Counted from the stretch's first letter, positions 8,445-17,947 are shown. The stretch: DNA of 64,000 nt from Trachythela sp. YZ-2020 (GCA_016169945.1 JADLSH010000091.1:1178001-1242000); one strand, 5' to 3'. Numbers and translations: made by a program. The notes: generated from the sequence alone by a model not told the origin.

Positions 8445-11400
8445 CAGTGTGGATTATAACGGTCGGCAATCGGCTATTCGCCGAACAAAAACACCGAATG
8501 GCCGATCGATTTTACTCTGCGCGGACATTTTGACCGATCAAATAAAATGTATAGTTATCCTCTAAATTAAGGGAATATTATTTGATTCGTACTCTTTAAA
8601 AAGCAGCAACTTACTAACCAATAAATGAGGTGTACAGAGAAAACTTTGGGCTTTTCTTTTGCAGAGCAGGCTTTCTTTTTGAGAGGTCGCCATTTTGAAT
8701 ATTTTACGTATAATTAAAATTGTCGAGCCCAGACTTTTCAGATTTCGCGCCAATTATTCGCACGTGGTGAAACACGTGGCAGAATCTGATCAAAGGTCAA
8801 ACTTCAAGGTATTATTTTGAAGTTTGAATTTGAAAATATGAAATATTCATATGGCGTCCAAGCGATCAATCGACGTTTCAGCTGGTGCAGACAAGCAGCC
8901 TAAGAAACCCAAGAGACAGGTATCAATTGCAACCTTTCAAAAATGGCAAAAATTGCAAGAGAAGGAACACAAAACATTTTCTTGCTTCGCTGTGACAAAC
9001 AACAAGCTCACGTCGCAAGTTTATGGTGCGAGACATGCAGAAAATACGAAAACAATATCCGTGGGACCAAGAACTTTTCGGGTACATGGATCGTTGGGAC
9101 TACTAACCAGAAGTTAAGTAATGTGACTGATCATGCGAGAAGTGATCAGCACAAGCTATCAATGTCCTTGCTACGTACTGAGCAAGCAAAAGCCACAAAT
9201 ACTCCTATCACATCATACGCTCAAATTGCACGAAGCATATTAACCATGGAAAAACCGATGCAGGAAAGGATGTGCAAGAAGTTTGATATGTGCTATGTCC
9301 TCGCTAAAGAAAACCTGGCATTCCGCAAGTACCCTGCAATTCACGAACTGGAGAGCCGCCATGGAGTTGATTTAGGGCAATCGTACAAAACCAAAGATTC
9401 TGCCAAATCATTTACCCATTACATAGCTGAGAGCCAACGCACTAATTTCATCAAGACGCTATCAAACATGCACTTTTACAGTTTCTTAATGGATGGCACA
9501 ACTGACGCCGGCAACGTCGAAGACGAGCTAATCGCCATCATGGGCTTTCGAAAAGATGATACAGCTTGTGAAGTGGGTTCTTTTGCTAGGTATGTAAGGT
9601 GCAGTGGCAGAAAAATAGAATTAGGAGTGATAACTGTGATATGTACAAAATACATTTTCATTAATATTCATTTACTAGGTATTTTAGCATTGAAGTACCA
9701 ACGAAAGCCGACGCAGATGGTCTGATTGCCTGTCTCCAACAAGCAGTAGGAGTTATTAGACCTATTGGGGAAAACAGAGTGTTGAGCAAGACCAGCGTGT
9801 TGCAGAGCAAACCAATCCTGATTGGTGGCGGCACCGATGGAGCTTCAGTTAACGTCGCGAGTCAGAATGGGATGAGGGGGAAAATGCAGCGGGAACTTCC
9901 GTGGCTTTTCTGGAGTTGGTGCTATGCCCATAGATTGGAGCTTGCCTGCAAGGATTCTTTTACAAGCAACCTATTCAATAGCGTAACCGAAATTCTGCTT
10001 CGTTTGTACAGCCTTTACTCCAGGTCGCCCAAAAAACTGAGAGAGCTGACTGATCTTGTCAGTGACCTGAAGGAGGTGTTCGAGTTCCCGGAAGGTGGAG
10101 ATGCACCAATTCGTTCTGAAGGTAGCCGCTGGATTTCACACAAACGAAAAGCGTTACAGAGAATTATTGAACGCTATGGAGCATACATATCTCACCTGAC
10201 ATCCTTGATAGAAGATAGCTCGATCAGTAGCACAGATAGAGCTCGATTGAAAGGGTATCTTTTGAAGTGGCAGCAGGGAAAGATACTCATAGGGTGCGCC
10301 TTGTACGTGGATGCCCTTAAGGCTCCATCTATACTCAGCAAGGCACTACAAGCAGAGAAATTGGACATCGTGCTGGGTCTTCAGAGTATCCTGAAGTCAA
10401 AGAAGTCATTGAAGAGTCTAACCGATGCCGACCCACTCCAATGGCCGACTGTAAAGCTTGTTCGTAACCGGATTAAGAATAGAAATGAGTATCAAGGAGC
10501 CACTCTCAAGCGCTTTGACGAGGAGGTGCTCGAGTTTTGCAAGAATCAGGCACTAGCTGATGTACGTCGACTAGAGGAAAAGATGCGAGAACGGCTAGAA
10601 TGGTCAGATATCGAGCTTCTGCGAGCAATCCTGGTTTTCCTGGACACCCAGACTTGGCGCCGCATCGTCACAACAACTCAAGTGGACGAATCTCAAGAGG
10701 ACGAATCTCAAGAATCTGTTTCTACAAACTCGCCTGAGCCTGAGGACAAAGCACTAAGTGAGGTTTTAGCTGCAGTAGAAATGATGGCAACAACTTTCAA
10801 AGAGCCCCTGAACGCTTCAGGCGTGAATCTTCTTGGTCTACAAGATGAAATGGAAGAGGTAGTCGAATACGCACGACAATACTTGTCGATTGAGAGCGTA
10901 ACGTACAACAAAGTATGGTACAATCTCCATATTTGCGCAGATGCCAGAAAATGGGCAAATGTCCTTGTCCTTTGCGAATTGTGCTTCAGCCTTCCTTTTT
11001 CGAATGGCAGTGTAGAAAGAATGTTCTCTTCCCTGAAACTTATCAAGACTGACCGCAGGACAAGGCTTAATTGTGACACGCTTAATGACCTCATGGAGAT
11101 TCAAGTTGAAGGTCCCTCTCTTGAACGTTTTTCTGCAGACCAAGCAGTGAAAGTTTGGTGGGAAGATTGCAAGAGTGCACGAAGACCGAATCAAAGAGCC
11201 CGGAAACCGTACGCTCCACGAAAATCTTCTCAGAAAGATACAAATACGCCCGCGGTCGCGGATGAAGAGTCGGAAAGTGAACTGTCTCTTTCACTACGTG
11301 AATGGGATACCTGGTTTGATGACAGTGATGACAGTGATGTCTGAATATTTCACTGCGTTAAAAAAGTTATTGTTGATGTACAGTACTTACAAAACGGTGT

Positions 11401-11673
11401 TTACGTTCCTAAAGAGTTGAGATTGCACTTTTTACTAATCTTATAATAGAATTGACGTTGTCATGTAAACAGAGGCGTATGAAGCGTGCGATTTTATATT
11501 TTGTTTTTTACAGTATTATCATTAAATAAATGTTTCACAAGTTGTCTTAATAGTTAATAGTACACATAAAAATATTGGAAAGGTTGGCCGACCATTTTTA
11601 GCCAATGTCCGATCAACTGTCTAGTTGATCGGACATTTGTCCGACCCAAGCGAAATCGTTATAATCCACACTG
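8445..11673 (+). mobile_element. hAT transposon with 17-bp perfect TIR ends and 8-bp TSD
   Basis: The element begins CAGTGTGGATTATAACG at 8445 and ends with its exact reverse complement at 11657-11673. It is flanked by ATCAATTG at 8437-8444 and 11674-11681, the 8-bp duplication typical of hAT. Further inside, subterminal sequences rich in GGCCGAC and CGATC motifs occur at both ends (8461-8540, 11580-11650). It encodes a hAT transposase with one frameshift and lies inside paralogue 2. The stretch 8565-8850 has no gene, and 11345-11656 is 3' untranslated and subterminal sequence. Confidence 0.95.
8851..11344 (+). pseudogene. hAT-family transposase, one frameshift and one small intron
   Basis: Reading starts at the ATG at 8851 with a Lys-rich N-terminus, then must change frame near 8983-8990 to continue as a Cys/His segment (LRCDK, WCETC, DHA..DQH) resembling the zinc-finger start of DUF4371/ZMYM-type hAT proteins. 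An 89-bp intron at 9590-9678 has GT/AG ends and keeps frame into the second exon (9679-11344). That exon has the MDGTTDAG and GGGTDGASVN motifs expected around the hAT catalytic core and a C-terminal dimerisation block (LPFSNGSVERMFS.LK.IKTDRR). The C-terminus is Asp/Ser rich. The single missing base probably makes this copy inactive; the rest is well preserved. It is nuclear and acts on the TIRs listed above. Confidence 0.85.
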
Positions 11674-12276
11674 ATCAATTGTCACTTCGTCCGCGGTCAG
11701 TCTCTTTGTGAAGAAGGCGACCATATTTTGGCGTTTTAGAAACTCCCCTTCTGCCTTCACAGCAATGTCTATTGATGGGAAGGTTATAGTAATGACTGCT
11801 GGGTATCACAACTTTAAGAGCTTACAGTTGTTATTTGAGGGTGAACCTGCAACATTGGAGGCTATTGAGCAGACAGGAAAGTGTAGAATAACGACACACA
11901 CTGGTATTGTTGTGAATCTAACAGAAAGGTTGGCTGCGTTACTGGGCTATAGTAGTGATAACAGAAGCTTCAAAGGAGGTACAAACACCGTCAGTGATAA
12001 TCCTGTTAATATTAACAACGGATTGGAATACATTAAGATTAGTTGTAACATTGCGGATCCGGCATGTAATATAGATGAATCAGGTAGGAAAAGTAGAAGA
12101 ATCTGTAGCCTACCGGTGACCACTGATAAAAGTCTATTTGGCAGTGTCCAAACATTTGTTGACATCGAGTCTAAGGTTAGTCTAGGGAATGGTGTTATTA
12201 ATCAATTAGTATTCAATGTGACTGATCAGAATGATAATCCTGTTGATGTAGGAAATATCTTACTAGAACTATACTT

Positions 12277-13371
12277 ATGGAACTAGAGTTGGAGCAGGGA
12301 TTGAGGGACCTTTATTATAATCCTAAAACAGGATATTCCGGTGTTGAAAGATTGTATCAGAGAGCGTTGGAGGACGGTTTACAAGTAAGTAGGAAACAAG
12401 TAAAAGAGTGGTTAAAGTCGCAAGACACCTACACAAGATATAAATCTGTTGTTAGAAGACATAAGTTTAGACAAACACGCGCTGACTACCTTGGTGAGCA
12501 AATACAGATGGACCTTGTTGATATGGGTAAATACAAGGGTAAGAACAAAGGATATTACTGGATATTAACAGTCATAGAGATTCTTAGCAGATATGCCTTT
12601 GCCGTTCCAGTTTACAGAAAGGACACTAGTAACATGACTAAAGCAGTGGATAAGGTATTATCTGAGTTTAAGAATCACTTCGGTGACCGGTACCCTAAGT
12701 TAGCTCAGTTTGATGATGGTAAGGAATTCTATAATGTTGGTGTGAAGTCATTGTTAGAGAAGCGCGGTGTGAGGTATTTCTCTACTTTATCCGATAAGAA
12801 GGCTGCTATTGTTGAGAGATTTAACAGAACACTTAAGACCGCTATGTGGAAGTACTTCTACACTAGCGGCACCTACAAATGGATTGATGTGTTACAGCAA
12901 CTAGTGGATAATTATAATAGTACAAAGCATACAAGTATTTTAATGAAGCCGAAAGATGTTAATCTGGATAACGAAGGTCAAGTTTGGACAACGCTTTATG
13001 GTCATATATATGGAGACCTACCACTGAATAAGTTTAAGGTTGATGATACTGTTAGAGTGTCTAGTTATAAGTCCACGTTTACTAAAGGCTATGAGGCTAA
13101 CTTTACGGAGGAATTGTTTAAAATTGCGAAGGTTATTCGTGGTGATCCGAACGTTTATGAGATTGTTGATCTTTCCGGTGAGCCAATTATTGGTAAATTT
13201 TATGAGCAGGAATTATCAGCTGTTACTGGTAATAAGCGAGACGGTGTGTTTAAAGTTGAGAAAATACTAAAAAGGAAAACACTCAAAGGGAAGAAGATGA
13301 TTCTGGTGAAGTGGTTAGGTTATGATAATAAACACAATAGTTGGATTCCGGAAAGTAATATCGTTGAGTAG
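12277..13371 (+). CDS. Retroviral-type (RVE) integrase with C-terminal chromodomain
   Basis: A 364-aa integrase. An N-terminal helical region precedes the RVE core. Core acidic residues appear as D79 (QMDL), D146/D147 (FDDGKEF) and E180 (IVERFNRTLK), a DDE triad at normal spacing. Residues about 325-363 form a chromodomain: FKVEKILKRK, then a VKWLGY core with N..SWIP, the aromatic cage region. Polintons/Mavericks carry an integrase of this kind, which inserts the linear element into host DNA; a chromodomain could bias insertion toward modified histones. The start overlaps the upstream capsid-associated gene by 10 bases, and the next gene begins 3 bases after the stop. The frame is intact. Confidence 0.93.
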   Translation: MELELEQGLRDLYYNPKTGYSGVERLYQRALEDGLQVSRKQVKEWLKSQDTYTRYKSVVRRHKFRQTRADYLGEQIQMDLVDMGKYKGKNKGYYWILTVIEILSRYAFAVPVYRKDTSNMTKAVDKVLSEFKNHFGDRYPKLAQFDDGKEFYNVGVKSLLEKRGVRYFSTLSDKKAAIVERFNRTLKTAMWKYFYTSGTYKWIDVLQQLVDNYNSTKHTSILMKPKDVNLDNEGQVWTTLYGHIYGDLPLNKFKVDDTVRVSSYKSTFTKGYEANFTEELFKIAKVIRGDPNVYEIVDLSGEPIIGKFYEQELSAVTGNKRDGVFKVEKILKRKTLKGKKMILVKWLGYDNKHNSWIPESNIVE

Positions 13372-13374
13372 TAG

Positions 13375-14241
13375 ATGGACGAAGAGTTTGAAGACATTGA
13401 AATGGGAGATCTAGGAAAGTATTCAGAATATAGCAATATGAACTATGGTGAGTTGAATACGGAATACGACCGACTAAGTGATCTTTTAAAAAAAACACCA
13501 GGGGAGCAACCAAAAGAAATCTCCAATAGAATGAAGATGGTGGATCAGTTTCGACTGCTTAGGGACCCGGGACGTCCATCATTTAGAGGTGTGATAAATA
13601 CGTCATTTATAGACGACCCCACTCCCGGGGGTCCCGGGGGTGATGTAACAATAAATGGTAAGGTAAGTACGCCAAAGGCAACGTTCATAAAGAAAGGCGA
13701 CTACGGAGATGTGACTGATGAAAACTATAATTCAGCGATAGATTCATATACCCCTGGTGTTGATGACATGAGCAAACGCTTGGCCGCATTAAGGGATGGT
13801 AGAATTGGGGATATTACTTTAGCCGATATAGGTGAACATGAAAGAAAGGTTGCGACTGACCAAATAAAGCGCGTGTGGCAAATAAATAAGAAGCTCAGAC
13901 GAATGAAAGGAGGAAAGGTATTAGGTAGGGACACTGTGTCGAGAGACATAGTCAGACGAACATATGCCACAGATGACCCCCGAGGGTCTATATCTTTCAA
14001 GGCGATAGATAGTGACGGTAACCTAAGTGAACCAGCCCCAATCTTCATTTCAAGTTCCAAAGGAAACTTAGTCGTTAATAAAAGTAAAGACCCGTCCGTT
14101 AAGTTAGCGTTGGAACAGTTCAGAGATATGGTAAGTAAAATCCCGGGGGAGTCCAGGAGACCCCCGAGACCACCGGAAGTCCCGGAGGTGGAGAGGAGTT
14201 TCAAAGAATTGAGACACACAGAGAATACAAAAACATACTAG
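13375..14241 (+). CDS. N-terminal portion of long structural/membrane protein, truncated by frameshift
   Basis: A 288-aa frame. It has an acidic start (DEEFEDIEMGD), a PGGPGGD stretch encoded at two adjacent CCCGGG palindromes (13624-13638), a basic helical middle (about 150-200) and a Pro-rich end. The last 33 residues look wrong. From the G run at 14145-14149 the neighbouring frame instead reads through Gly/Glu-rich sequence straight into the downstream membrane-protein frame, without a stop. A one-base indel in that run would join both into one gene of about 500 codons. I therefore regard this as the first part of one gene, broken by frameshift or, less likely, by a programmed shift or sequencing error. 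Function unknown. Confidence 0.6.
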   Translation: MDEEFEDIEMGDLGKYSEYSNMNYGELNTEYDRLSDLLKKTPGEQPKEISNRMKMVDQFRLLRDPGRPSFRGVINTSFIDDPTPGGPGGDVTINGKVSTPKATFIKKGDYGDVTDENYNSAIDSYTPGVDDMSKRLAALRDGRIGDITLADIGEHERKVATDQIKRVWQINKKLRRMKGGKVLGRDTVSRDIVRRTYATDDPRGSISFKAIDSDGNLSEPAPIFISSSKGNLVVNKSKDPSVKLALEQFRDMVSKIPGESRRPPRPPEVPEVERSFKELRHTENTKTY

Positions 14242-14276
14242 AACTATCGCCACAGGAAAACAGAGAGCTTGAGGGT

Positions 14277-14879
14277 GTGCTAAACCCGTCAAGTAGTATG
14301 GACCCTGAATCAAGAATTGGTCCCAACGGGTCCTTACAGATCCAGGCAGACCACTTTAATGACACAATTAATGAAGTAGTTGAACAAAGGGATGATCCGG
14401 GTACGTCTATGGAGAATTTTTTACTATTAGAGGAAAGAGTTATTGGGTTACGAAATGCAAGGGATAGAACAATAGAGCAAAGGCAAGTAGAGGAGGTTCG
14501 TGATGAACAAGAAGAGGATATCAGCAGGTATGAAAGGTTTAAGGAATGGCTTAAGAATAACAAAGAGCTCACAGTTGGGTTATCCGCTGTTGCCTTGAGT
14601 ATTGGTGGGATTATAACTAGTATTATAGTCAGTGGACGCACGGCAGTTTACAAAGGAGCCTCGGCGGTTGGTAAATTAGCCAAGGCTGTTTATAACGTGT
14701 TTAAAAAGATCGCCGACCGACTCGGTCCTTACTTGGGGCCAATAGTGTCAGCAATTGGCACTATCCTAAGTACACTGTTAAAATATGGAGCAAAAGGTCT
14801 CGCTTTTCTCGCCAACAACTTATGGCTATTGGCTCTAGCTGTAGCGTGGTTTATTTATGATAATTATAAGCGCCGCTGA
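14277..14879 (+). CDS. C-terminal membrane portion of the frameshifted long protein
   Basis: The frame is open upstream to about 14145; the first ATG is at 14298. It encodes Glu/Arg-rich helices (about residues 45-95), a hydrophobic helix after the segment FKEWLKNNKELTVGLSAVA, a basic Gly/Ala/Lys-rich middle, a second long hydrophobic segment, and a short basic end after a WFIYDNYKRR motif. The layout of long coil plus two or three membrane-active helices resembles virion proteins that perturb host membranes, but no named domain is recognised. It sits between the integrase/acidic protein and the major capsid gene, so a structural role is likely. It is probably the second half of the gene starting at 13375. 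Confidence 0.6.
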   Translation: MLNPSSSMDPESRIGPNGSLQIQADHFNDTINEVVEQRDDPGTSMENFLLLEERVIGLRNARDRTIEQRQVEEVRDEQEEDISRYERFKEWLKNNKELTVGLSAVALSIGGIITSIIVSGRTAVYKGASAVGKLAKAVYNVFKKIADRLGPYLGPIVSAIGTILSTLLKYGAKGLAFLANNLWLLALAVAWFIYDNYKRR

Positions 14880-14948
14880 TGGCAAGCTGTGTTTGTTTAG
14901 CACAAATGTGTACAGCACAGTGAAAATAATAAAACGTAGTAATAATAT

Positions 14949-16193
14949 ATGAACAAGACAGAGTCAGAACTTCAACCGGGTTATCGACGCATGAAAATGT
15001 CTAGCGTTAAAGGAGTGAGGACTAGGCATGTTATAACAATGAACCCCAATAAGGTCTCACCAGGTGAAGAGCTTTATATAGACATCCCAAAGCTAAAGCC
15101 GGATACTTGCTTAGTTCCCGGGTCACTTCACTTGCTGTTTGACTTTAAAAATAAGAACGCAAAGAGTTGGTTCCTGAATAACCTATCGAAGTCAATAATA
15201 GAAAGGTTTAGGGTAAAGTTAGCTGGGGAGATAGTATATGACTGCTCGAGTGAGGGATTGTATAATGTATATAAGGACCTATGGTTAAGTAAGTCAGAGA
15301 GGGACCAACGAGTTGAGTATGGAATTGGTAGTGAGAACCTTAGAAAGCTTATGTCTGGTGACGACACAGGAGCCACAGCAGGTGATGTTGGGAAAGTGTC
15401 TGATGGTTTGATGTTCTCGGTGTATGGGAATAAGCTGAGAGTTCAAATAGACCGTATCATTAGCGATCATGGGCTGTTTGCACCATTCTATATGAATAAT
15501 AGATTCCAATATGTGCTGACACTCAGCAAAGCTATTGATATCATGGAGGCGCAGGGTGGTGAGGCTGTAGCTGGGTATGAACTGGAGAACTTAGAACTGG
15601 AGTATGAGACTGTGGATAATGAAGAGTTAGCTGGTGAAATAGTTAATTTATACTCAGCTGGTCGATCACTATCATACAATCATGTGACTTTAATGAAAAC
15701 AGTAGAATGGGGTAAGGATCAGACAATTGTTAATGAAAGTATTAACCTACCTAGGAAATCAATGAAGAGCATAGTTCTGCTATTCACAAATAAAACAAGA
15801 GGTGACACAGAGGAGTATATTTATCCCAATATTGAGAATGTAAAGGTCACCATTGAGGGAGTACCGAACTCTGTCTACTCTCAGGGAATTACCAAGGAAA
15901 GATTCTATGAGGAGGCTAGCAGAGTGTTTGGTACCCCCGGTGATTCACCGGTCGCAGACCAGTACATGGGGATAAAGGGCTTTTATAAGGACTCATTTGC
16001 TCTTGTTGTTGATCTTAGAAGTAATCAGGGTAATGTTACAGCTAATGGTAAGCGGATAGTAAATACACAGTCTGGTATACTTCTCGAGATTGTTAAAAAG
16101 GCGACTGCAGCTAATGTGATGTGCCACATCTTTGTGGTGAGTGACGGACTTGTTAATCTTATTAATAAGGACCTGCAATCAATACAATATTAG
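14949..16193 (+). CDS. Candidate double-jelly-roll major capsid protein
   Basis: A 414-aa, beta-rich protein. An N-terminal half with PGEELYIDIPKL, VPGSLHLLFDF and an ERFRVKLAGE strand is followed by a linker with a Tyr-rich, Asp-rich segment. A second half has a NLELEYETVDN strand, LPRKSMKSIVLLF and a VKVTIEGVPNSVYSQG segment. The last resembles the strand-and-loop I associate with major capsid proteins of Polinton-like viruses. Two successive beta-sandwich halves of about 200 aa suit a compact double jelly roll, though 414 aa is at the short end. It lies directly upstream of the packaging-type ATPase (6 bp), the usual neighbour. The frame is intact. Fold prediction is needed for certainty. 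Confidence 0.75.
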   Translation: MNKTESELQPGYRRMKMSSVKGVRTRHVITMNPNKVSPGEELYIDIPKLKPDTCLVPGSLHLLFDFKNKNAKSWFLNNLSKSIIERFRVKLAGEIVYDCSSEGLYNVYKDLWLSKSERDQRVEYGIGSENLRKLMSGDDTGATAGDVGKVSDGLMFSVYGNKLRVQIDRIISDHGLFAPFYMNNRFQYVLTLSKAIDIMEAQGGEAVAGYELENLELEYETVDNEELAGEIVNLYSAGRSLSYNHVTLMKTVEWGKDQTIVNESINLPRKSMKSIVLLFTNKTRGDTEEYIYPNIENVKVTIEGVPNSVYSQGITKERFYEEASRVFGTPGDSPVADQYMGIKGFYKDSFALVVDLRSNQGNVTANGKRIVNTQSGILLEIVKKATAANVMCHIFVVSDGLVNLINKDLQSIQY

Positions 16194-16199
16194 TAGTAT

Positions 16200-16790
16200 A
16201 TGGATAAACCGGAGTTAACACTTATTGTTGGCCCCTCAGGAGTTGGTAAGACATACACGCTACTACACCATTTAATAGAACCAGGTAAATTTGATTATGT
16301 GATCATATTATGTCCAACTATTTGGATTAATAAAACGTATGCGGAATGGAAACCAATTGACACAGACAATGGAGTAATAGCGGTTGAGGTGGGTGGTGAT
16401 AAACTTGATAGTATGCTTAAATACATCATTAAAAACCTTTGTGCCGATGCCGGTGGTAGTAGAGTAGCTGTTATAATTGATGACATCTCTAATGAAACCA
16501 AACAACATAGCAACTTTGGCACGCTTAGCTACTTAGCATATAGTGGTAGACATCACAGAATTAGTTTATTTATAGTATCTCAGAAGTTAAATAGCATAGC
16601 AACTGGGGTTAGGGATAACACTACGCGAATTATCTTCTTTAAAACGCATAATAAGCGCAGTATGAAGGTCTTAGCCGATGAGTTCTTTGGGGGAATATCA
16701 AATGATCGTGGGAAATCTTTGTTATCTGGTCTTAACAACGCTAAGTACTTGGATATTGATTTAGTTAATGGAATATATAGCTTGGTGTAG
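16200..16790 (+). CDS. Genome-packaging-type ATPase (A32/FtsK-HerA-like)
   Basis: A 196-aa P-loop protein. Walker A is GPSGVGKT at residues 11-18, within a hydrophobic strand (LTLIVGPSG). Walker B is VAVIIDDIS at about residues 90-98. Downstream are a Gly-Arg-His-His motif (YSGRHHRISL) and a SQKLNSI segment that fits the sensor region of A32-type ATPases. The size of about 200 aa is normal for Polinton and adenovirus-like packaging ATPases. These motors move DNA into preformed capsids. The start is 6 bp after the capsid gene and the next gene begins 6 bp after the stop, supporting one transcription unit. The frame is intact. Confidence 0.88.
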   Translation: MDKPELTLIVGPSGVGKTYTLLHHLIEPGKFDYVIILCPTIWINKTYAEWKPIDTDNGVIAVEVGGDKLDSMLKYIIKNLCADAGGSRVAVIIDDISNETKQHSNFGTLSYLAYSGRHHRISLFIVSQKLNSIATGVRDNTTRIIFFKTHNKRSMKVLADEFFGGISNDRGKSLLSGLNNAKYLDIDLVNGIYSLV

Positions 16791-16796
16791 TATATA

Positions 16797-17234
16797 ATGC
16801 CTAGGAAGCGTAAGGTTGTTAGCGAAGATAGTGATAGTGATATAGAAGATATAGAAGAAATAGATGCTAGAGGTGAGTTAATTAAACTGTCTGAAGACGG
16901 AGAATATAACAAAACTGTGGCATACCTCAAGAAGGCAAGTAATAAAACAATAGAGAAACTATATAAAAAGTGGGAAAAGGATAGAATGAAGAAGGCGAAT
17001 AATTACTTAACTGATTTAATTATATCAAAGTTTGCTGACATCCTTGGTGGGCTTGAGGCTATAGAATCATCTGATGAGCTGTCTAAAGAATTGAATGACA
17101 ATACTCTTCTAAAGGGAGATGTCCTTAAGGCAGTTGAGCGGGTGAGTCCGTACATCCCATTATTGGGGCTAGTAAGTGGGGGAGTTATAACAGCAAAGCA
17201 TGTCTATAAGAAGAAGTTTGAACCTGCCGATTAG
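16797..17234 (+). CDS. Acidic/basic coiled protein with C-terminal hydrophobic helix
   Basis: A 145-aa protein. The N-terminus combines a nuclear-localisation-like basic cluster (PRKRKV) with an Asp/Glu/Ser-rich acidic run (EDSDSDIEDIEEID). Charged helices follow (KKWEKDRMKKANN), then a conserved-looking ADILGGLEAIES segment and a C-terminal hydrophobic helix (IPLLGLVSGGVITA). I remember similar short proteins next to capsid genes in cnidarian virus-like elements but know no function. It is the last gene seen in the plus-strand arm; no convincing frame follows to 17.9 kb. It could be a DNA-condensing or minor virion protein. Confidence 0.6.
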   Translation: MPRKRKVVSEDSDSDIEDIEEIDARGELIKLSEDGEYNKTVAYLKKASNKTIEKLYKKWEKDRMKKANNYLTDLIISKFADILGGLEAIESSDELSKELNDNTLLKGDVLKAVERVSPYIPLLGLVSGGVITAKHVYKKKFEPAD

Positions 17235-17947
17235 ACTGTGGTGCGCAAACATGATGCGGTATCTGCATATTTATGGGAGATGGGGTGAGCAAACGCAATT
17301 ATATAAATTATGGCTATGGCGTGGGTCTGTATATCCGAAAAGGGTACAGGCCTATGGAAAAGTGTGCTCGTACCCCCATCTCTTATACTACTTCTATGCC
17401 GTCGTGCTTATTAACGGCCTTTGGCTTTGCCTGCAGTAAAATGCCAGTTGTCCATTGTCTGCTTGTGATGAGCCTTTCTAGTGATCGACTCGACTTATTG
17501 TCCTTGAGTGTAATGGAGTGAAGTTTAATCATACAGATATGATACACACACGTCACACCTAACTATGTCAAACGGCCAGTTCTTAACGCTGTTAGATTTA
17601 ATAACATTTTCAAGCTCTTAAATTAGCATCGGTTTGATGCATAATATAATTGGACTGAAAATATACAATTCATATTCTTCTACTCTTACAGAAATCCAAC
17701 ATCTACAATCTACTTAACACTTTCAACCAACCGGAAGAACTTGAAAGTCTATATTCATGTGACAGGTATACATAACTGCATAAAGATGGTAATGCGTGTG
17801 CCACACACAAGACCTATAATTGTATAACATAACTATCTAAAAATAGCTGTCTTTTCCCTTCAATATGGATGTCTATATAAACGTTAGCGTTCATTCTACA
17901 TAAATGTTAACGATAATTTAATTATCTCTAATTTAATTATCTCTAGA
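17235..17947. other. Right flank of virus-like element; no gene seen
   Basis: Overlapping frames at 17200-17521 have no recognisable domain and compete with each other, so I do not call them. The right terminal repeat of the virus-like element probably lies here, but its partner end is outside the window, so it cannot be recognised. 17540-17945 is AT-rich with no coding signal. Confidence 0.4.

Larger units (their letters stand above)
8381..12286 (+). pseudogene. Capsid-associated protein, paralogue 2, split by a hAT transposon
   Basis: The gene starts at the ATG at 8381, is interrupted after 8444 by the hAT element (8445-11673), and resumes at 11682 to the stop at 12284-12286. Counting one copy of the duplicated octamer, the two parts total 669 bases, an exact multiple of three, with no internal stop, so the gene was intact before insertion. 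The product would be about 222 aa and shares the paralogue-1 motifs (FG.VQ.F.DIESKV and TDQNDNP.D.G). The ATG-initiated fragment at 11708-12286 is only its downstream part. The 3' end overlaps the integrase start by 10 bases. Role inferred as for paralogue 1. Confidence 0.75.

Noticed and set aside
1..17234. DNA polymerase B or adenovirus-like protease of a classic Polinton
   Set aside because: No frame with their motifs was seen; the Ulp1-like sequence at 18.4-19.7 kb lies outside the element, is fused next to a USP-like region and follows a gap without virus-like genes.
17200..17521. Overlapping short frames after the last virus-like gene
   Set aside because: Two frames compete in the same stretch, and neither has a recognisable domain or continues the gene order.
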